The notes under the pieces are model-generated. The model was not told where the DNA came from, did no database searches, and saw only the letters and a program-made list of their open reading frames with translations. A stretch of 64,000 nt of DNA from Gimesia sp. (lineage in GTDB: Bacteria; Planctomycetota; Planctomycetia; Planctomycetales; Planctomycetaceae), in assembly GCA_002706765.1 (NCBI GenBank), contig PAJV01000042.1, positions 62,001-126,000 of the forward strand, in the 5' to 3' direction. Both the position numbers and the translations under genes were made by a program. Positions 1 through 9,173 of this stretch are shown piece after piece. Position 1 is the first letter of the stretch; every line of letters begins with the position of its first letter.

Positions 1-95
1 TCCAGAGCCATCAGGAATAAACCTTCGATCGACTGTGGATTAACATTTTCACGCGTCGGTTCATATTCGGGATTTTCAGATGCAGGATCGGACAT
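1..95 (-). CDS. N-terminal fragment, probable Ser/Thr protein kinase
   Basis: Only the first 31 codons are inside the window; the gene reads off the left edge. The start ATG lies at 95-93 and the peptide begins MSDPASENPEYEP. It is acidic, has no signal peptide, and ends with a short helix-like stretch (IEGLFLMAL). No kinase motif is visible. The kinase call is inference: in planctomycetes an ECF sigma factor gene of the type found at 284-856 is very often followed on the same strand by a Ser/Thr kinase whose N-terminus has this acidic-then-helical look. The 188-bp gap to the sigma gene leaves room for a separate promoter. Confidence 0.45.
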   Translation of the reverse strand, partial: MSDPASENPEYEPTRENVNPQSIEGLFLMAL

Positions 96-283
96 GATTT
101 CATTTTTCGTCAGGATGGGTGAATTCCATCAGGCTCGATATGTTTCTGGAACCAGCAATGTTCCGCCTCTATTTAAAGATGCGATTTTCAGTCACATTGC
201 GCCTCATTAAATAATAGAAAAAAAGAGTTCTTCTTAGAAAAGAAATAGAGGCGGGCAGGCTGTTTTGACGTAAACACATACTA

Positions 284-856
284 TCAGATCGTTTGTTCAG
301 TGTCAGGCTTTATTTGAGAAAACAGCCACGCACGCGAATAAGCCCAGTGTCGCGCTGCAGTCGCGCGTGAAATCCCCAGTACTTCGGCCGCTTCCTGCTC
401 GCTTAAGCCAGCAAAGTAACGCAGCTTCACCAGTTCTGCTTTTTCCGGACTCTCTTTGGCAAACTGAGTCAACGCCTCATCCAGCGCCAGCAGGTCGTCA
501 GGACGTTCCAGCGCCGGTGCTGCTATCTCGGGTAGATCCACCCGCGCATGCTCGCCGCCATGTTTCAACCGTTTTTTTCGACGGGCATTCTCAATCAAAA
601 TCCGACGCATCGATTCCGCCGCGGCTGAGAAAAAATGCCCCCGATGATCCCACTGCTGCTTGCCTGCATCCCCGACCAGTCGTAAATAGGCTTCATGCAC
701 CAGCGCCGTCGCCGTCAGCGTCTGTCCCGCTGCTTCGTGAGACAGCTTATGCCGCGCCAGTCGCTGCAACTCTGCATACACGATCGGCAGCAGTTGATCG
801 GTAGCAGCGACATCGCCTGCTTCCAGCGACTTTAATATTTGGGTGACATCCTGCAT
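284..856 (-). CDS. ECF-type RNA polymerase sigma factor (planctomycete TIGR02999-like)
   Basis: A 190-residue cytoplasmic sigma-70 family protein that would direct RNA polymerase to a dedicated promoter set. Region 2 covers about residues 15-95, with the typical TALVHEAYLRL segment and the basic stretch ENARRKKRLKHGG. Region 4 covers about 120-185 and contains the helix-turn-helix EAAEVLGISRATAARHW. The length and the GQTLTATALVHEAY signature match the planctomycete/acidobacterial ECF group known as TIGR02999. No Shine-Dalgarno is seen before the ATG, and the nearest upstream ATG is closed by a stop after five codons, so this start is the only reasonable one. No anti-sigma factor is adjacent. 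The downstream gene is a kinase start, so control by phosphorylation is possible but inferred. Confidence 0.88.
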   Translation of the reverse strand: MQDVTQILKSLEAGDVAATDQLLPIVYAELQRLARHKLSHEAAGQTLTATALVHEAYLRLVGDAGKQQWDHRGHFFSAAAESMRRILIENARRKKRLKHGGEHARVDLPEIAAPALERPDDLLALDEALTQFAKESPEKAELVKLRYFAGLSEQEAAEVLGISRATAARHWAYSRAWLFSQIKPDTEQTI

Positions 857-1059
857 TAGTTGGGTTCGCGCATGTTTAAAAACAATTTGTCTTGTGAAAT
901 GTTTCTATTGGCCAGTGTACCCTGTGGCACAGCCGATGCAAATCAGAATTGTGTTTCCCCCCAACGCTTCTATCAGGTAATATGAGAGCTGAATAAGTTG
1001 GATGACAGGCGTCGGTCATCCGATATATTTCGACCTTCCAGCAGAGAAAGTTCCGAATT

Positions 1060-1806
1060 TTGTACCGTCCTCAACAGAGTTTTGCCTGTTATCTGCTGAT
1101 CTGTGGACTTTTCATTTTTGGTAGTCCGTCCCTGAAGGGAGCGGAATGGGGAAGTTTGTCGGGAAAATTCATCTACACCGGCAAGCCAGTCAAGCAGAAG
1201 AAAACCCCATTCCCTGAGGCCCCTTCACTGGTCATTGGATCGCAGGGGGGCATCAAAAATATCTTTGTTCATTTGAAAGATAAGAATTTCAAAGACGAAC
1301 TGATTCACCCTGACTATCAAAAACTACCGGATCAGGTCGTGATTCAGCATTTGGGAAATCGCATCGAACCGCATGCGACAGTCCTCTGGCAGCCACACCA
1401 GAAACTGCTGGTTCTTAACAAAGATCCCAATCTGCACCTGCCCCACTTTTTTCCGATCATAAATCGTCTGTCGGAATCAATTCATACACAACCGGCTCGA
1501 AAGAAATTCATCAAGTTTGAACACTCGGAATTGCTTCCCATGCAGATCAAATGCGATATTCATCCCTGGGAAACCGGTTATCTGTTAGTCCAGAATCACC
1601 CTTACTTTTCCATCACGGATGAAACCGGCGCGTTCAAGATTAAATATCTGCCTGTCGGGGAATGGGAGTTTCGAGTCTGGCACGAACAAGTCGGTCATCT
1701 GTTAGCCCGGGAGGATTGGGATCGGGGTCGGATCAAAATACAGATTATACCGGGTAACAATGATCTGGGTGTAATCAAAGTTGCTCCCGAATTGTTTGAT
1801 AAATAG
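1060..1806 (+). CDS. Exported cupredoxin/carboxypeptidase-regulatory-like protein
   Basis: A 248-residue protein with an N-terminal hydrophobic segment (LLICGLFIFGSPSLKGA) that looks like a signal peptide, so it is probably periplasmic. The middle resembles methylamine-utilisation-like or cupredoxin-like proteins common in planctomycetes, with a conserved-looking MQIKCDIHPWETGYLLV segment whose Cys and His could bind a metal. The last third (TDETGAFKIKYLPVGEWEFRVWHE) matches the beta-sandwich of carboxypeptidase regulatory-like domains. The frame opens with TTG at 1060, preceded by a purine-rich GCAGAGAAAG. No in-frame ATG lies upstream of the signal peptide. It stands alone between a divergent sigma gene and a deacetylase. 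Function is not known; the family assignment is moderate. Confidence 0.7.
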   Translation: MYRPQQSFACYLLICGLFIFGSPSLKGAEWGSLSGKFIYTGKPVKQKKTPFPEAPSLVIGSQGGIKNIFVHLKDKNFKDELIHPDYQKLPDQVVIQHLGNRIEPHATVLWQPHQKLLVLNKDPNLHLPHFFPIINRLSESIHTQPARKKFIKFEHSELLPMQIKCDIHPWETGYLLVQNHPYFSITDETGAFKIKYLPVGEWEFRVWHEQVGHLLAREDWDRGRIKIQIIPGNNDLGVIKVAPELFDK

Positions 1807-1880
1807 ATTGCTTATCAGTAGTTATACTGCTCTGTTAACGAAATCATTGTGACAAGTATCTTTCAACATAGGGAATAGAA

Positions 1881-2672
1881 ATGCGACTGCTAATTTTACT
1901 TTTAATCTGCGCACTCACGACCACGATGACTCAAGCTGCAGAAAAAATAACGACAACCACAAACGGAAAGTCGTTCCAGTCCGGCATTGTTTTAACCTTC
2001 GACGACCGGTATATAGACCAGTGGGTCGAGCAGATCCCCCTCTTCAAAAAATATGATGCGCATGCAACGTTCTTTATCGATCACTTTTACACACTCAATC
2101 CCGCGCAGATCAACGGTTTGAATAAGCTGCAGAATGCCGGCCATGCCATTGGCAGTCACAGTGTGAATCATATCAAAGCCATCGACCATGTCCGTACGAA
2201 AGGCATGGATTCGTATCTGCAAAACGAAATCGAACCTTCAGTCAAACGGCTGACAGAAGCCGGCTTCAAACCGACGGCTTTCGCGTACCCCAGCAGTTCC
2301 CGTAATGAAGAAATCGATTTAGCGCTGCTCAAAACATTCCGACATCTGCGGGGAGGAACAGGCCTCTCACAGGGGCAACGGATGAGGGATCTGAAAACCA
2401 TCTTCACACCCGTTGATCAAGTCGCCGGTCGAGGTTGTCTGATCGGAACCGGCATTGATTACGCCGGGACTGAGAAACGTCCCGACTATTTAACGGAGAT
2501 CAAAGACGCGATGGACCACGCGAAACAACGTGGTGAAATCGTTGTCTTCTATGCGCACAACATCAGCGAGAATGGACCCGGCCATCATCTGCAGCCGCGG
2601 GCGCTCGAAGAAATCCTGGCGCATGCGCAACAGATCAGCCTGCCCACACTGACCTATGATGAGCTTCCTTAG
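1881..2672 (+). CDS. Secreted polysaccharide deacetylase (NodB/CE4 fold)
   Basis: A 263-residue exported enzyme that should remove N- or O-acetyl groups from a polysaccharide. The signal peptide is residues 1-20. The NodB motifs are readable: TFDD at 39-42 supplies the catalytic base and metal Asp, HSVNH at 93-97 supplies the two metal-binding His, and FAYPSSSRN near 134 corresponds to motif 3. AHN near the C-terminus (VVFYAHN) is a candidate for the His of the last motif. The start has GGGAATAGAA directly upstream. Its stop lies 6 bp from the stop of the convergent sulfatase gene. The substrate is not visible; the sulfatase and sialidase neighbours suggest host or algal glycans. Confidence 0.88.
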   Translation: MRLLILLLICALTTTMTQAAEKITTTTNGKSFQSGIVLTFDDRYIDQWVEQIPLFKKYDAHATFFIDHFYTLNPAQINGLNKLQNAGHAIGSHSVNHIKAIDHVRTKGMDSYLQNEIEPSVKRLTEAGFKPTAFAYPSSSRNEEIDLALLKTFRHLRGGTGLSQGQRMRDLKTIFTPVDQVAGRGCLIGTGIDYAGTEKRPDYLTEIKDAMDHAKQRGEIVVFYAHNISENGPGHHLQPRALEEILAHAQQISLPTLTYDELP

Positions 2673-2677
2673 GCGTC

Positions 2678-4273
2678 TTATTTCTGCTTCACTTTCGAAC
2701 TCAGTTCCACTTTCTCCGCCCAGGCATACCAGTCTTTCGACATCTGTTTCACCCGGTCGGGTTGCTGTTTCGCCAGATTCTTTGTTTCACACCGGTCGGC
2801 ACTGATATCATACAGCTCCCACTGCCCGACCCCCTTGTCCCACACCAGTTTCCACGGCCCCTGTCTTAACGCCCGATTCCCCGACCAGTACCAGGCCAGC
2901 GAATCGTGCAATGTCTTTTCTTCCCCCTGCAGGAGCGGCAGCATGCTGATTCCCTCCACGGGCAGGATCTCATGTCCCTTGTACTTTTTCGGATAATCCG
3001 CGCCTGCCAGTTCAAGGAACGTCGGCATCAAGTCAATAATATGAGCGGGACTGCGATTGATTGATCCTGCGTGTACTTTGCCCGGCCACCAGGCAATCAG
3101 GGGGGTGGAGATGCCGCCTTCATGCACCCATGATTTATAGCGACGGAACGGGGAATTCTGCGCCCAGCCCCAGGCGGGACCGACGGCAACGTAGTCATCT
3201 TTCGGTCCGGGAGTTCTCTCCTCGGGATTGCGGCCTCCCGGTTCTTCACTGCAGCCTCCATTATCGGACAGAAATAACACCAGCGTATTGTCGAGTTGGT
3301 TCGTCTCTTTGAGTGTCGTCATGATCCGACCGATATTCTGATCCATGCTGTCTATCATCGCTGCATACACGGCCATCCGCAGATCTTCGAATTCGTGATT
3401 CGCTGTCTCCCAGTCATAGGCCCGGCTGTCCCCTTCTGAAAGGGACCAGTTCTCACCAGCAATCCCCAGCTCCTGCAGGCGTTTCCAGCGGTCTTTTCGC
3501 ATCTGATTCCAGCCCATATTGAATTTGCCCACATACTTTTTAATGTCGGCAGGTTTCGCATGCAGTGGATAATGGGGCGCTGTATAGCAGAGATGGATAA
3601 AAAAGGGCTGCTCGTCATCGCTGTACTCGCGGATCATTCCCAGCGTATGATCGGTAAACGCATCCGTCGTATAATAGCCTTCTTCAAACTCGGTAACCGC
3701 TTTGTCATCGTGACCGAAGCTGCGAATTCCCGCCCGCTTGTAGGGGGGATCGGAAATCGTCGGATCAAAGAAATTACAGCAGCCATCCAGGACCCCGTAA
3801 TACGAGTCAAAGCCACGAAAGAAGGGATGCGTGCTCTTATCGTAACGGTTCAGCCAGCCACCCGGTTTCTCACTCTTGGCATACCCCTGCGTTTTCATCA
3901 GATGCCATTTACCACTCAATCCCGTATGATATCCGGCGCCTTTCATCACTTCACCCAGCGTCACCATGTTCTGCCGCATGTGCCCCCCTTTACCGAAGCG
4001 GGGATATAGCCCGGTCAGAATCGACGCCCGGGTCGTCGTACATTTTGCGTTATTATAAAACTGCGTAAACCGCATCCCCTCTTGCGCCAGTCGGTTCAGA
4101 TTCGGCGTTTGCACTTCACCGCCATAACAGCCGATATCGGAAAACCCCATGTCGTCACACATGATGAGAATGATGTTCGGTTTCTCGGCAGCAGACACCG
4201 GATCGGCTGACTGAAACAGTAAGCATAAACACAGACAAACTGACACAGCGAATGGTAAGCGACTTTGCAGCAT
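2678..4273 (-). CDS. Exported arylsulfatase-type sulfatase with CTTTR active-site motif
   Basis: A 531-residue sulfatase of the alkaline phosphatase superfamily that would hydrolyse sulfate esters outside the cytoplasm. The signal peptide is residues 1-29. Metal-binding Asp pair D40-D41 lies in IMCDDMGFSDIG, the formylglycine Cys is C78, and a second metal site is in FLSDNGG. The C-terminus carries the usual 'GPWKLVWD...ELYDI' sulfatase ending. The motif around C78 is C-T-T-T-R, not the textbook C-x-P/A-x-R. Several planctomycete arylsulfatases are recalled to have this form, but its maturation is less certain. The start chosen is the ATG at 4273, which directly begins the signal peptide. Substrate is unknown. 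Confidence 0.9.
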   Translation of the reverse strand: MLQSRLPFAVSVCLCLCLLFQSADPVSAAEKPNIILIMCDDMGFSDIGCYGGEVQTPNLNRLAQEGMRFTQFYNNAKCTTTRASILTGLYPRFGKGGHMRQNMVTLGEVMKGAGYHTGLSGKWHLMKTQGYAKSEKPGGWLNRYDKSTHPFFRGFDSYYGVLDGCCNFFDPTISDPPYKRAGIRSFGHDDKAVTEFEEGYYTTDAFTDHTLGMIREYSDDEQPFFIHLCYTAPHYPLHAKPADIKKYVGKFNMGWNQMRKDRWKRLQELGIAGENWSLSEGDSRAYDWETANHEFEDLRMAVYAAMIDSMDQNIGRIMTTLKETNQLDNTLVLFLSDNGGCSEEPGGRNPEERTPGPKDDYVAVGPAWGWAQNSPFRRYKSWVHEGGISTPLIAWWPGKVHAGSINRSPAHIIDLMPTFLELAGADYPKKYKGHEILPVEGISMLPLLQGEEKTLHDSLAWYWSGNRALRQGPWKLVWDKGVGQWELYDISADRCETKNLAKQQPDRVKQMSKDWYAWAEKVELSSKVKQK

Positions 4274-4512
4274 GATCAGCCTTTACGGTTCAGGAAGCGA
4301 AATTATCAACAGGGAATGATCCTTAATTGTAAGTCGCCGTGATACGACACACAACAACCGATTGGCAGCGCGAAGTCCGCTTCGCTGGAAATACAGGATC
4401 CTGTGAGTTCCGAATTGATCTCAGTTCTCACTCAGGTTACAGTTTACAGATACGGGCTCTGATTCTGTTTATCCATTTTCATTCATCAGCCAGCCTCTCC
4501 AGGAGAAAAGAG

Positions 4513-5616
4513 ATGAATTTTTCCAGCCACACACAATCACGTCGGGATTTTCTGAAAACGACAGCTGTCGGCACAACAGCCGCTTTGTTCGGCGCTCCTG
4601 CGATCCACGCTGATTCCAAAACCGATTCGCGCGTGATCCTGGGAACCGGTGATCACAAATATGAGGTCACACACGACTGGGCCCAGTTGCCATCTGAATT
4701 CACGTGGCAGACCACCCACAATGTCGCCGTCGATCAAGACGGATTCGTATATGTGATTCATGAAGGCCGCGCTGATCAAAAGGATCACCCCTCGATTTTT
4801 GTCTTCGATCCCCAAGGCAAGTATGTCCGTTCGTTCGGGAAACAGTTTCAGGGAGGCGGACATGGTCTGGAAGTCCGGCAGGAAGGCGCTGAGCAGTTTC
4901 TGTACGTGACCGCTTATCAGCATCTGAAAACATTTGCCAAGCTGGATCTCAAAGGGGAGACCGTCTGGCAGAAGTATGCTCCCATGATTTCAAAATGTTA
5001 TACCGAAGGGGAAGCGACGAATCCTGAGAAGGTCTGGGGCCGCGATCGTTTCCTGCCAACCAATTTTGCCTTTCATCCGGATGGAGGATTTTACCTGGCC
5101 GACGGATATGGCGCCTATCAGATTCATCGTTATGATAAAAACGGCCTCTGGCTGTCTGCCTTCGGAGGCGAAGGGAAAGAGGATGGCAAATTCAAGCTGC
5201 CGCACGGGCTGTGGATAGATGACCGTCCCGGTCGCGAACCATCTGTCGTCGTGGCAGACCGTGCCAACGCCCGCCTGCAGTGGTTCACTTTAGATGGCAA
5301 GCATCTGCAGACGATGACCGGCTTCATCCTCCCCGCCAACCTCGACACGTACCAGGATCTGCTACTCGTTCCCGACCTGGCATCTCGCATCACATTGCTT
5401 GATAAAGACAACAAGGTCATCGCGCATCTGGGTCAGGATCCGGAATGGGAGAAAGCCATGAAATCTGCCAAGCCCCGGATGCGGGAGACCCCGGATCAAT
5501 GGCAGGCGGGACGCTTCGTGCATCCTCACGATGCCTGTTTCGACAAGAATGGCGATATCTTCGTGGCCGAGTGGGTGGCCACCGGCCGCGTAAGCAAACT
5601 CAAACGACTCAGCTGA
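4513..5616 (+). CDS. TAT-exported NHL-repeat beta-propeller protein
   Basis: A 367-residue protein with a twin-arginine signal (SRRDFLKTTAVG) followed by a hydrophobic stretch and AIHADS, so it should be exported folded. The body is a six-bladed propeller of NHL type: recurring 'DQDGFVYVIHEG', 'HPDGGFYLADGYG', 'DPQGKYVRSFG' and 'KNGDIFVAEW' units. It resembles the peptidyl-alpha-hydroxyglycine lyase propeller, but no catalytic call can be made. An in-frame ATG exists at 4339, but the ATG at 4513 is preferred because AGGAGAAAAG sits just upstream and the TAT motif then falls at residue 9. It runs into the sialidase-like gene 81 bp downstream and may be co-transcribed. Confidence 0.82.
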   Translation: MNFSSHTQSRRDFLKTTAVGTTAALFGAPAIHADSKTDSRVILGTGDHKYEVTHDWAQLPSEFTWQTTHNVAVDQDGFVYVIHEGRADQKDHPSIFVFDPQGKYVRSFGKQFQGGGHGLEVRQEGAEQFLYVTAYQHLKTFAKLDLKGETVWQKYAPMISKCYTEGEATNPEKVWGRDRFLPTNFAFHPDGGFYLADGYGAYQIHRYDKNGLWLSAFGGEGKEDGKFKLPHGLWIDDRPGREPSVVVADRANARLQWFTLDGKHLQTMTGFILPANLDTYQDLLLVPDLASRITLLDKDNKVIAHLGQDPEWEKAMKSAKPRMRETPDQWQAGRFVHPHDACFDKNGDIFVAEWVATGRVSKLKRLS

Positions 5617-5697
5617 CATTTTCGTTTTGATTCACCCTCTGCCTCACCGGAATCATTGATCACCCCTGGACCTTCCACTTAACATAGAAGCCCCAAC

Positions 5698-7614
5698 ATG
5701 AATCAGATCTCACTGGTACTGACACTGCTGCTGTTTTGCTGCATCCCGTTACTGGCAAACGCCGCCTCACCGGCGCCCTCCATCAAATTAAGTCCGGAAA
5801 CTGAAAAACGCTGTCTGGAAGTGCTGCGGGAAGCCATTAACAGCGATGAATTCTGGCCATCAATGCATGCTGCCGAAGCGCTGACACTGGCCGGCAAAGG
5901 GGATGAGGTCCGACAGATCATTGCCCCCCAACTCAAAACGGAAAAAGACGACCAGCATCGCTGTGGCCTGGCCCGCGAACTGGTGCGAGCCGGTGACCGT
6001 TCCAAAGCCGCCATCATGTTTCAGATTCTCGCCGGCAAAGATCCACACGGCCACGTGCATGCCTGCGAATCACTCTATAAAGTCAACGAACTGGGTGACG
6101 GCATTCTGATCCGCGAAGCAATGAAATCGGACAATCCTAAAAAAGCGATGATGGCCGCCGCCCTGCTCTGTCGCTGGGGAAATCCTGAAGCATTTAAAGT
6201 CGTTCGTAATTTTCTGCAGGACGAAGATGTCAGTATCGCTGCAACCGCTGCCTGGATTATCGCGCGCGTGGGAGATAAATCAGACATCCCTGCTCTCAAA
6301 GCCAATCTCAAACGAACCGATGATCCTTTCACGCGCGCCTATTTTGAAACGGCCCTCGCCATGCACGGTGATCCGGAGGGATTAGCCGCCGTCAAAGCCA
6401 ATCTCTCCAGTGACAATGCGGCTGTGAAAACGTATTCTGCCATATTTGCCGGCGAAGCAGGCGCTGCCAACCTCAAAGAAAAACTGATCAAGCAGCTCAA
6501 CGATGAAAACCGGGACGCCCGTATTCGCGCCGCTCAGGCCTTGATTGTTTTAGCCAAAAATGAACATCCCCAGGATGAAATTGTTGTCAGCGATGTCTAT
6601 GAAGCATCCAAAGAATATCCACGCTATAGTGAAGGTTCCATTCTCCCCTTAAACGATGGATCTCTGTTGTATGCCACCACTCAGTTTATTGGCAGTGGTT
6701 CCGACTTCGCGACTGCCCGTATTATTGCGAAAAAGTCAACTGATGGTGGTCGTACCTGGGGTAAACAACGGGTGTTGCAGGAAAACACGGGTAAGAAAAA
6801 TGTGATGTCAGCCACCCTGCGGTATCTCGCAGGTCCGCTGCAGGAAAAACGTCCCATTGGGCTGTTCTACCTCAAGAAAAACACGCTGTCCGATCTCAAA
6901 GCTTATCTCAAGGTTTCTGACGATAACGGCAAAACCTTCGGGCCGCCCATCGAAATCACAACGCCCCCCGGTTATCACGTGATGAACAATGACCGGATTA
7001 CCATTCTCAGTAACGGTCGCTGGCTGGCTCCGGTCGCCTCCACCCCCGATGTCCATAAGAACAATCATTTTGTCTGCACCTGCTTCATCTCGGACGATCA
7101 GGGGAAAACCTGGAAGCAGTCCACAGGGAACGTCGATTACGCCAAACGTGGCGCGATGGAACCGGAAGTATTTGAACTCAAGGACGGTAACGTGCTGATG
7201 ATTTTCCGCACGCAATCCGGGCATATCGGCTCCAGTCTCTCCTGTGATAAAGGCGATACCTGGAGTGAACCGGTTTCCTGGGGTGTGCGTGCTCCCGAAG
7301 CACCAGCCACCCTGCGTCGTATTCCTTCCACAGGTGACCTGCTGCTTATTTGGAATGATAACTTTGAACCTGGCGCAGGTCACAGCGGCAAACGAACTCC
7401 ACTGACCGCCGCCATCAGTGATGATGAAGGTAAAACCTGGAAGCTCAAAAAGAACCTGGAAACCGATGCAGACCACACATACTCATATATCAGCCTGACG
7501 TTCCACGACGGACGGGCCGTAATGAGCTATTATGTAGGTGATGAAAACCGCCTGATTTCATCCCGGTTCCGCTCGATTCCGCTGACCTGGTTCTATGAAC
7601 CGACGGCTGACTGA
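5698..7614 (+). CDS. Exported HEAT-repeat/sialidase (BNR) fusion protein
   Basis: A 638-residue protein. Residues 1-23 are a signal peptide. Residues about 30-290 are Ala-rich HEAT-like helical repeats (for example AATAAWIIARVGDKSDIPAL). Residues about 300-638 form a sialidase-type six-bladed propeller with five Asp boxes: S347-W354, S407-F414, S465-W472, S515-W522 and S574-W581. AMEPEVFEL at about 486-494 sits where sialidases have a catalytic Glu, but the arginine triad cannot be confirmed by eye. The role may be sialic acid or related sugar release, or glycan binding only. The fusion with HEAT repeats is unusual for a sialidase. The gene ends at a strong inverted repeat shared with the convergent PQQ gene. 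Confidence 0.83.
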   Translation: MNQISLVLTLLLFCCIPLLANAASPAPSIKLSPETEKRCLEVLREAINSDEFWPSMHAAEALTLAGKGDEVRQIIAPQLKTEKDDQHRCGLARELVRAGDRSKAAIMFQILAGKDPHGHVHACESLYKVNELGDGILIREAMKSDNPKKAMMAAALLCRWGNPEAFKVVRNFLQDEDVSIAATAAWIIARVGDKSDIPALKANLKRTDDPFTRAYFETALAMHGDPEGLAAVKANLSSDNAAVKTYSAIFAGEAGAANLKEKLIKQLNDENRDARIRAAQALIVLAKNEHPQDEIVVSDVYEASKEYPRYSEGSILPLNDGSLLYATTQFIGSGSDFATARIIAKKSTDGGRTWGKQRVLQENTGKKNVMSATLRYLAGPLQEKRPIGLFYLKKNTLSDLKAYLKVSDDNGKTFGPPIEITTPPGYHVMNNDRITILSNGRWLAPVASTPDVHKNNHFVCTCFISDDQGKTWKQSTGNVDYAKRGAMEPEVFELKDGNVLMIFRTQSGHIGSSLSCDKGDTWSEPVSWGVRAPEAPATLRRIPSTGDLLLIWNDNFEPGAGHSGKRTPLTAAISDDEGKTWKLKKNLETDADHTYSYISLTFHDGRAVMSYYVGDENRLISSRFRSIPLTWFYEPTAD

Positions 7615-7624
7615 TCTCGATCCA

Positions 7625-7656
7625 GGCTCCCCGTTTCGAATACGTGACGGGGAGCC
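7625..7656. terminator. Bidirectional hairpin between convergent genes
   Basis: A perfect 10-bp inverted repeat (GGCTCCCCGT at 7625-7634 and ACGGGGAGCC at 7647-7656) with a 12-nt loop lies 10 bp after the stop at 7614 and 26 bp before the opposing stop at 7682. It lacks a long T-run on either side, so termination strength is uncertain. Its placement between two convergent stops fits a shared terminator. Confidence 0.65.
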
Positions 7657-7681
7657 CTCTGATCTTTATTGATGAGACCGC

Positions 7682-8959
7682 TTATTTCTTACCGATGCAA
7701 TATAGCATTTCCTGTCGCTTGCCATCGACTTCCTGCGAAACCCGCATATAAATTCGGCTATCGCAGAATGTGGGAGTCGCGAAGACTTCGGTTCCCAGCT
7801 TATTTTCCCCCAGCAGTTCGAATTCGTCGGGACTTGCTTTGAAGATATAGGTCTCGCCGGCTTCATTGGTCACGTAAATCCGATCTCCCACCAGGACAGG
7901 AGACGAACTGAACGTTCCGCCCAGACGCCCTTTCCAGAGTTCCTTACCGGTCTTCACATCCCAGCAGACGGCGACGCCGTTATCTGTTACGGAATAGATA
8001 TTGTTATCCTGAATCAGCATCGAAGGCACATACATACGGTTGCTGTTCTCCCAGACCACCTCTCCTGAGCCATCGGCTTTCACTGCGGACATATGATTTT
8101 TAGGATAACCGCCGCTGGTCAGAATCAGTTCGCCATTCGTCACTGTCGACGTAACACACTCGGTTGTGGCCCCTTCGATTTCCCAGAGTTTTTGACCGGT
8201 GAGAGGCGCGATGCCGGTCACCAGATCACAGCCGGTCATCAGCAGCTGTTCTTTCCCCGCCACTTCCAGAATGATGGGCGAAGGATAGTTGGGTGTTTTC
8301 GGACGATCTATCTTCCAGACCAGCATGCCATCAGCCCGGTTCATCGCGGCAATGGCGCCGCCCCCTTTATTGTCAGCCGACACAATCACCAGATCCCGAT
8401 AAATTGCGGGGGACGAACCATATCCCTGGTGAATGATGTAGTCGGTGATCTTCGTCTGCCAGGCCAGTCGACCATCCAGCGTCAGGGCGCTCGTGTAGGC
8501 GGCTCCATCGTTGATAAAATTGATATAGACCTTCGTCCCGTCGCAGGCGACCGTCGACGATGCGTGAGTTGATTTCTTGTTTCCCTTCTCACTTAACCCG
8601 CCGGTGAAGACCACCGTTTTCCAGAGCTGTTTTCCAGTCGAACGGTCATAACACAGTACAAACTGTGTTTCGTTTTCGCTATCCGCCGAAGCCAGAAAGA
8701 TCCGGTTTCCCACAACCGTGGGTGAGCTATAACCGCGCCCCTGGATCGGTGATTTCCAGAGAATATTCTGCGTCGCGCTCCATTTGAGTGGCGGATTCTG
8801 ATCGGGATTCGCAATGCCGTTACGTCCGGGTCCGCGCCACCAGGGCCAGTCCTTCGCATCCACCTGGATCGGTTCCGGCTTCACGGGTTCTTTTTCATCT
8901 GCAGGACAACTGACGGAAACAGAAAGAATCGACAGGCAGCAAATCAAGGTCCGGAACAT
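7682..8959 (-). CDS. Exported PQQ-like beta-propeller protein (BamB-like repeats)
   Basis: A 425-residue periplasmic or surface propeller with pyrrolo-quinoline-quinone-type repeats, a class used for both dehydrogenases and non-catalytic scaffolds. The signal peptide is MFRTLICCLSILSVSVSCPA. The mature protein begins with WPWWRGPGRNG, a hallmark of planctomycete PQQ-like proteins. Blades are seen as 'GYSSPTVVGNRIFLASAD', 'LCYDRSTGKQLWK' and 'CWDVKTGKELWKG'. The frame stays open to an ATG at 9175, but the start at 8959 is chosen because it begins the signal peptide; the longer version would bury it behind 72 residues. No dehydrogenase active site is visible. It is divergent from the sialidase-like gene at 9174. 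Confidence 0.83.
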   Translation of the reverse strand: MFRTLICCLSILSVSVSCPADEKEPVKPEPIQVDAKDWPWWRGPGRNGIANPDQNPPLKWSATQNILWKSPIQGRGYSSPTVVGNRIFLASADSENETQFVLCYDRSTGKQLWKTVVFTGGLSEKGNKKSTHASSTVACDGTKVYINFINDGAAYTSALTLDGRLAWQTKITDYIIHQGYGSSPAIYRDLVIVSADNKGGGAIAAMNRADGMLVWKIDRPKTPNYPSPIILEVAGKEQLLMTGCDLVTGIAPLTGQKLWEIEGATTECVTSTVTNGELILTSGGYPKNHMSAVKADGSGEVVWENSNRMYVPSMLIQDNNIYSVTDNGVAVCWDVKTGKELWKGRLGGTFSSSPVLVGDRIYVTNEAGETYIFKASPDEFELLGENKLGTEVFATPTFCDSRIYMRVSQEVDGKRQEMLYCIGKK

Positions 8960-9173
8960 GGGCGTGCTTTCTTCAGGTCGGCAGGATAACGAAGTTGGAT
9001 TGAATGAGGCAAGAATTATCTTCATTGTAAGCGGTCTCAATGCTACCGCAAGTATTTTGGGTGATCCACATTCAATCAGACAATGATTGCTCTGATCAAT
9101 GAGCCGGGGTAAGATGAATCTCTGATCATCACACTCCCCATGACACTTACCACATAGACCAGGGATCTGATTC

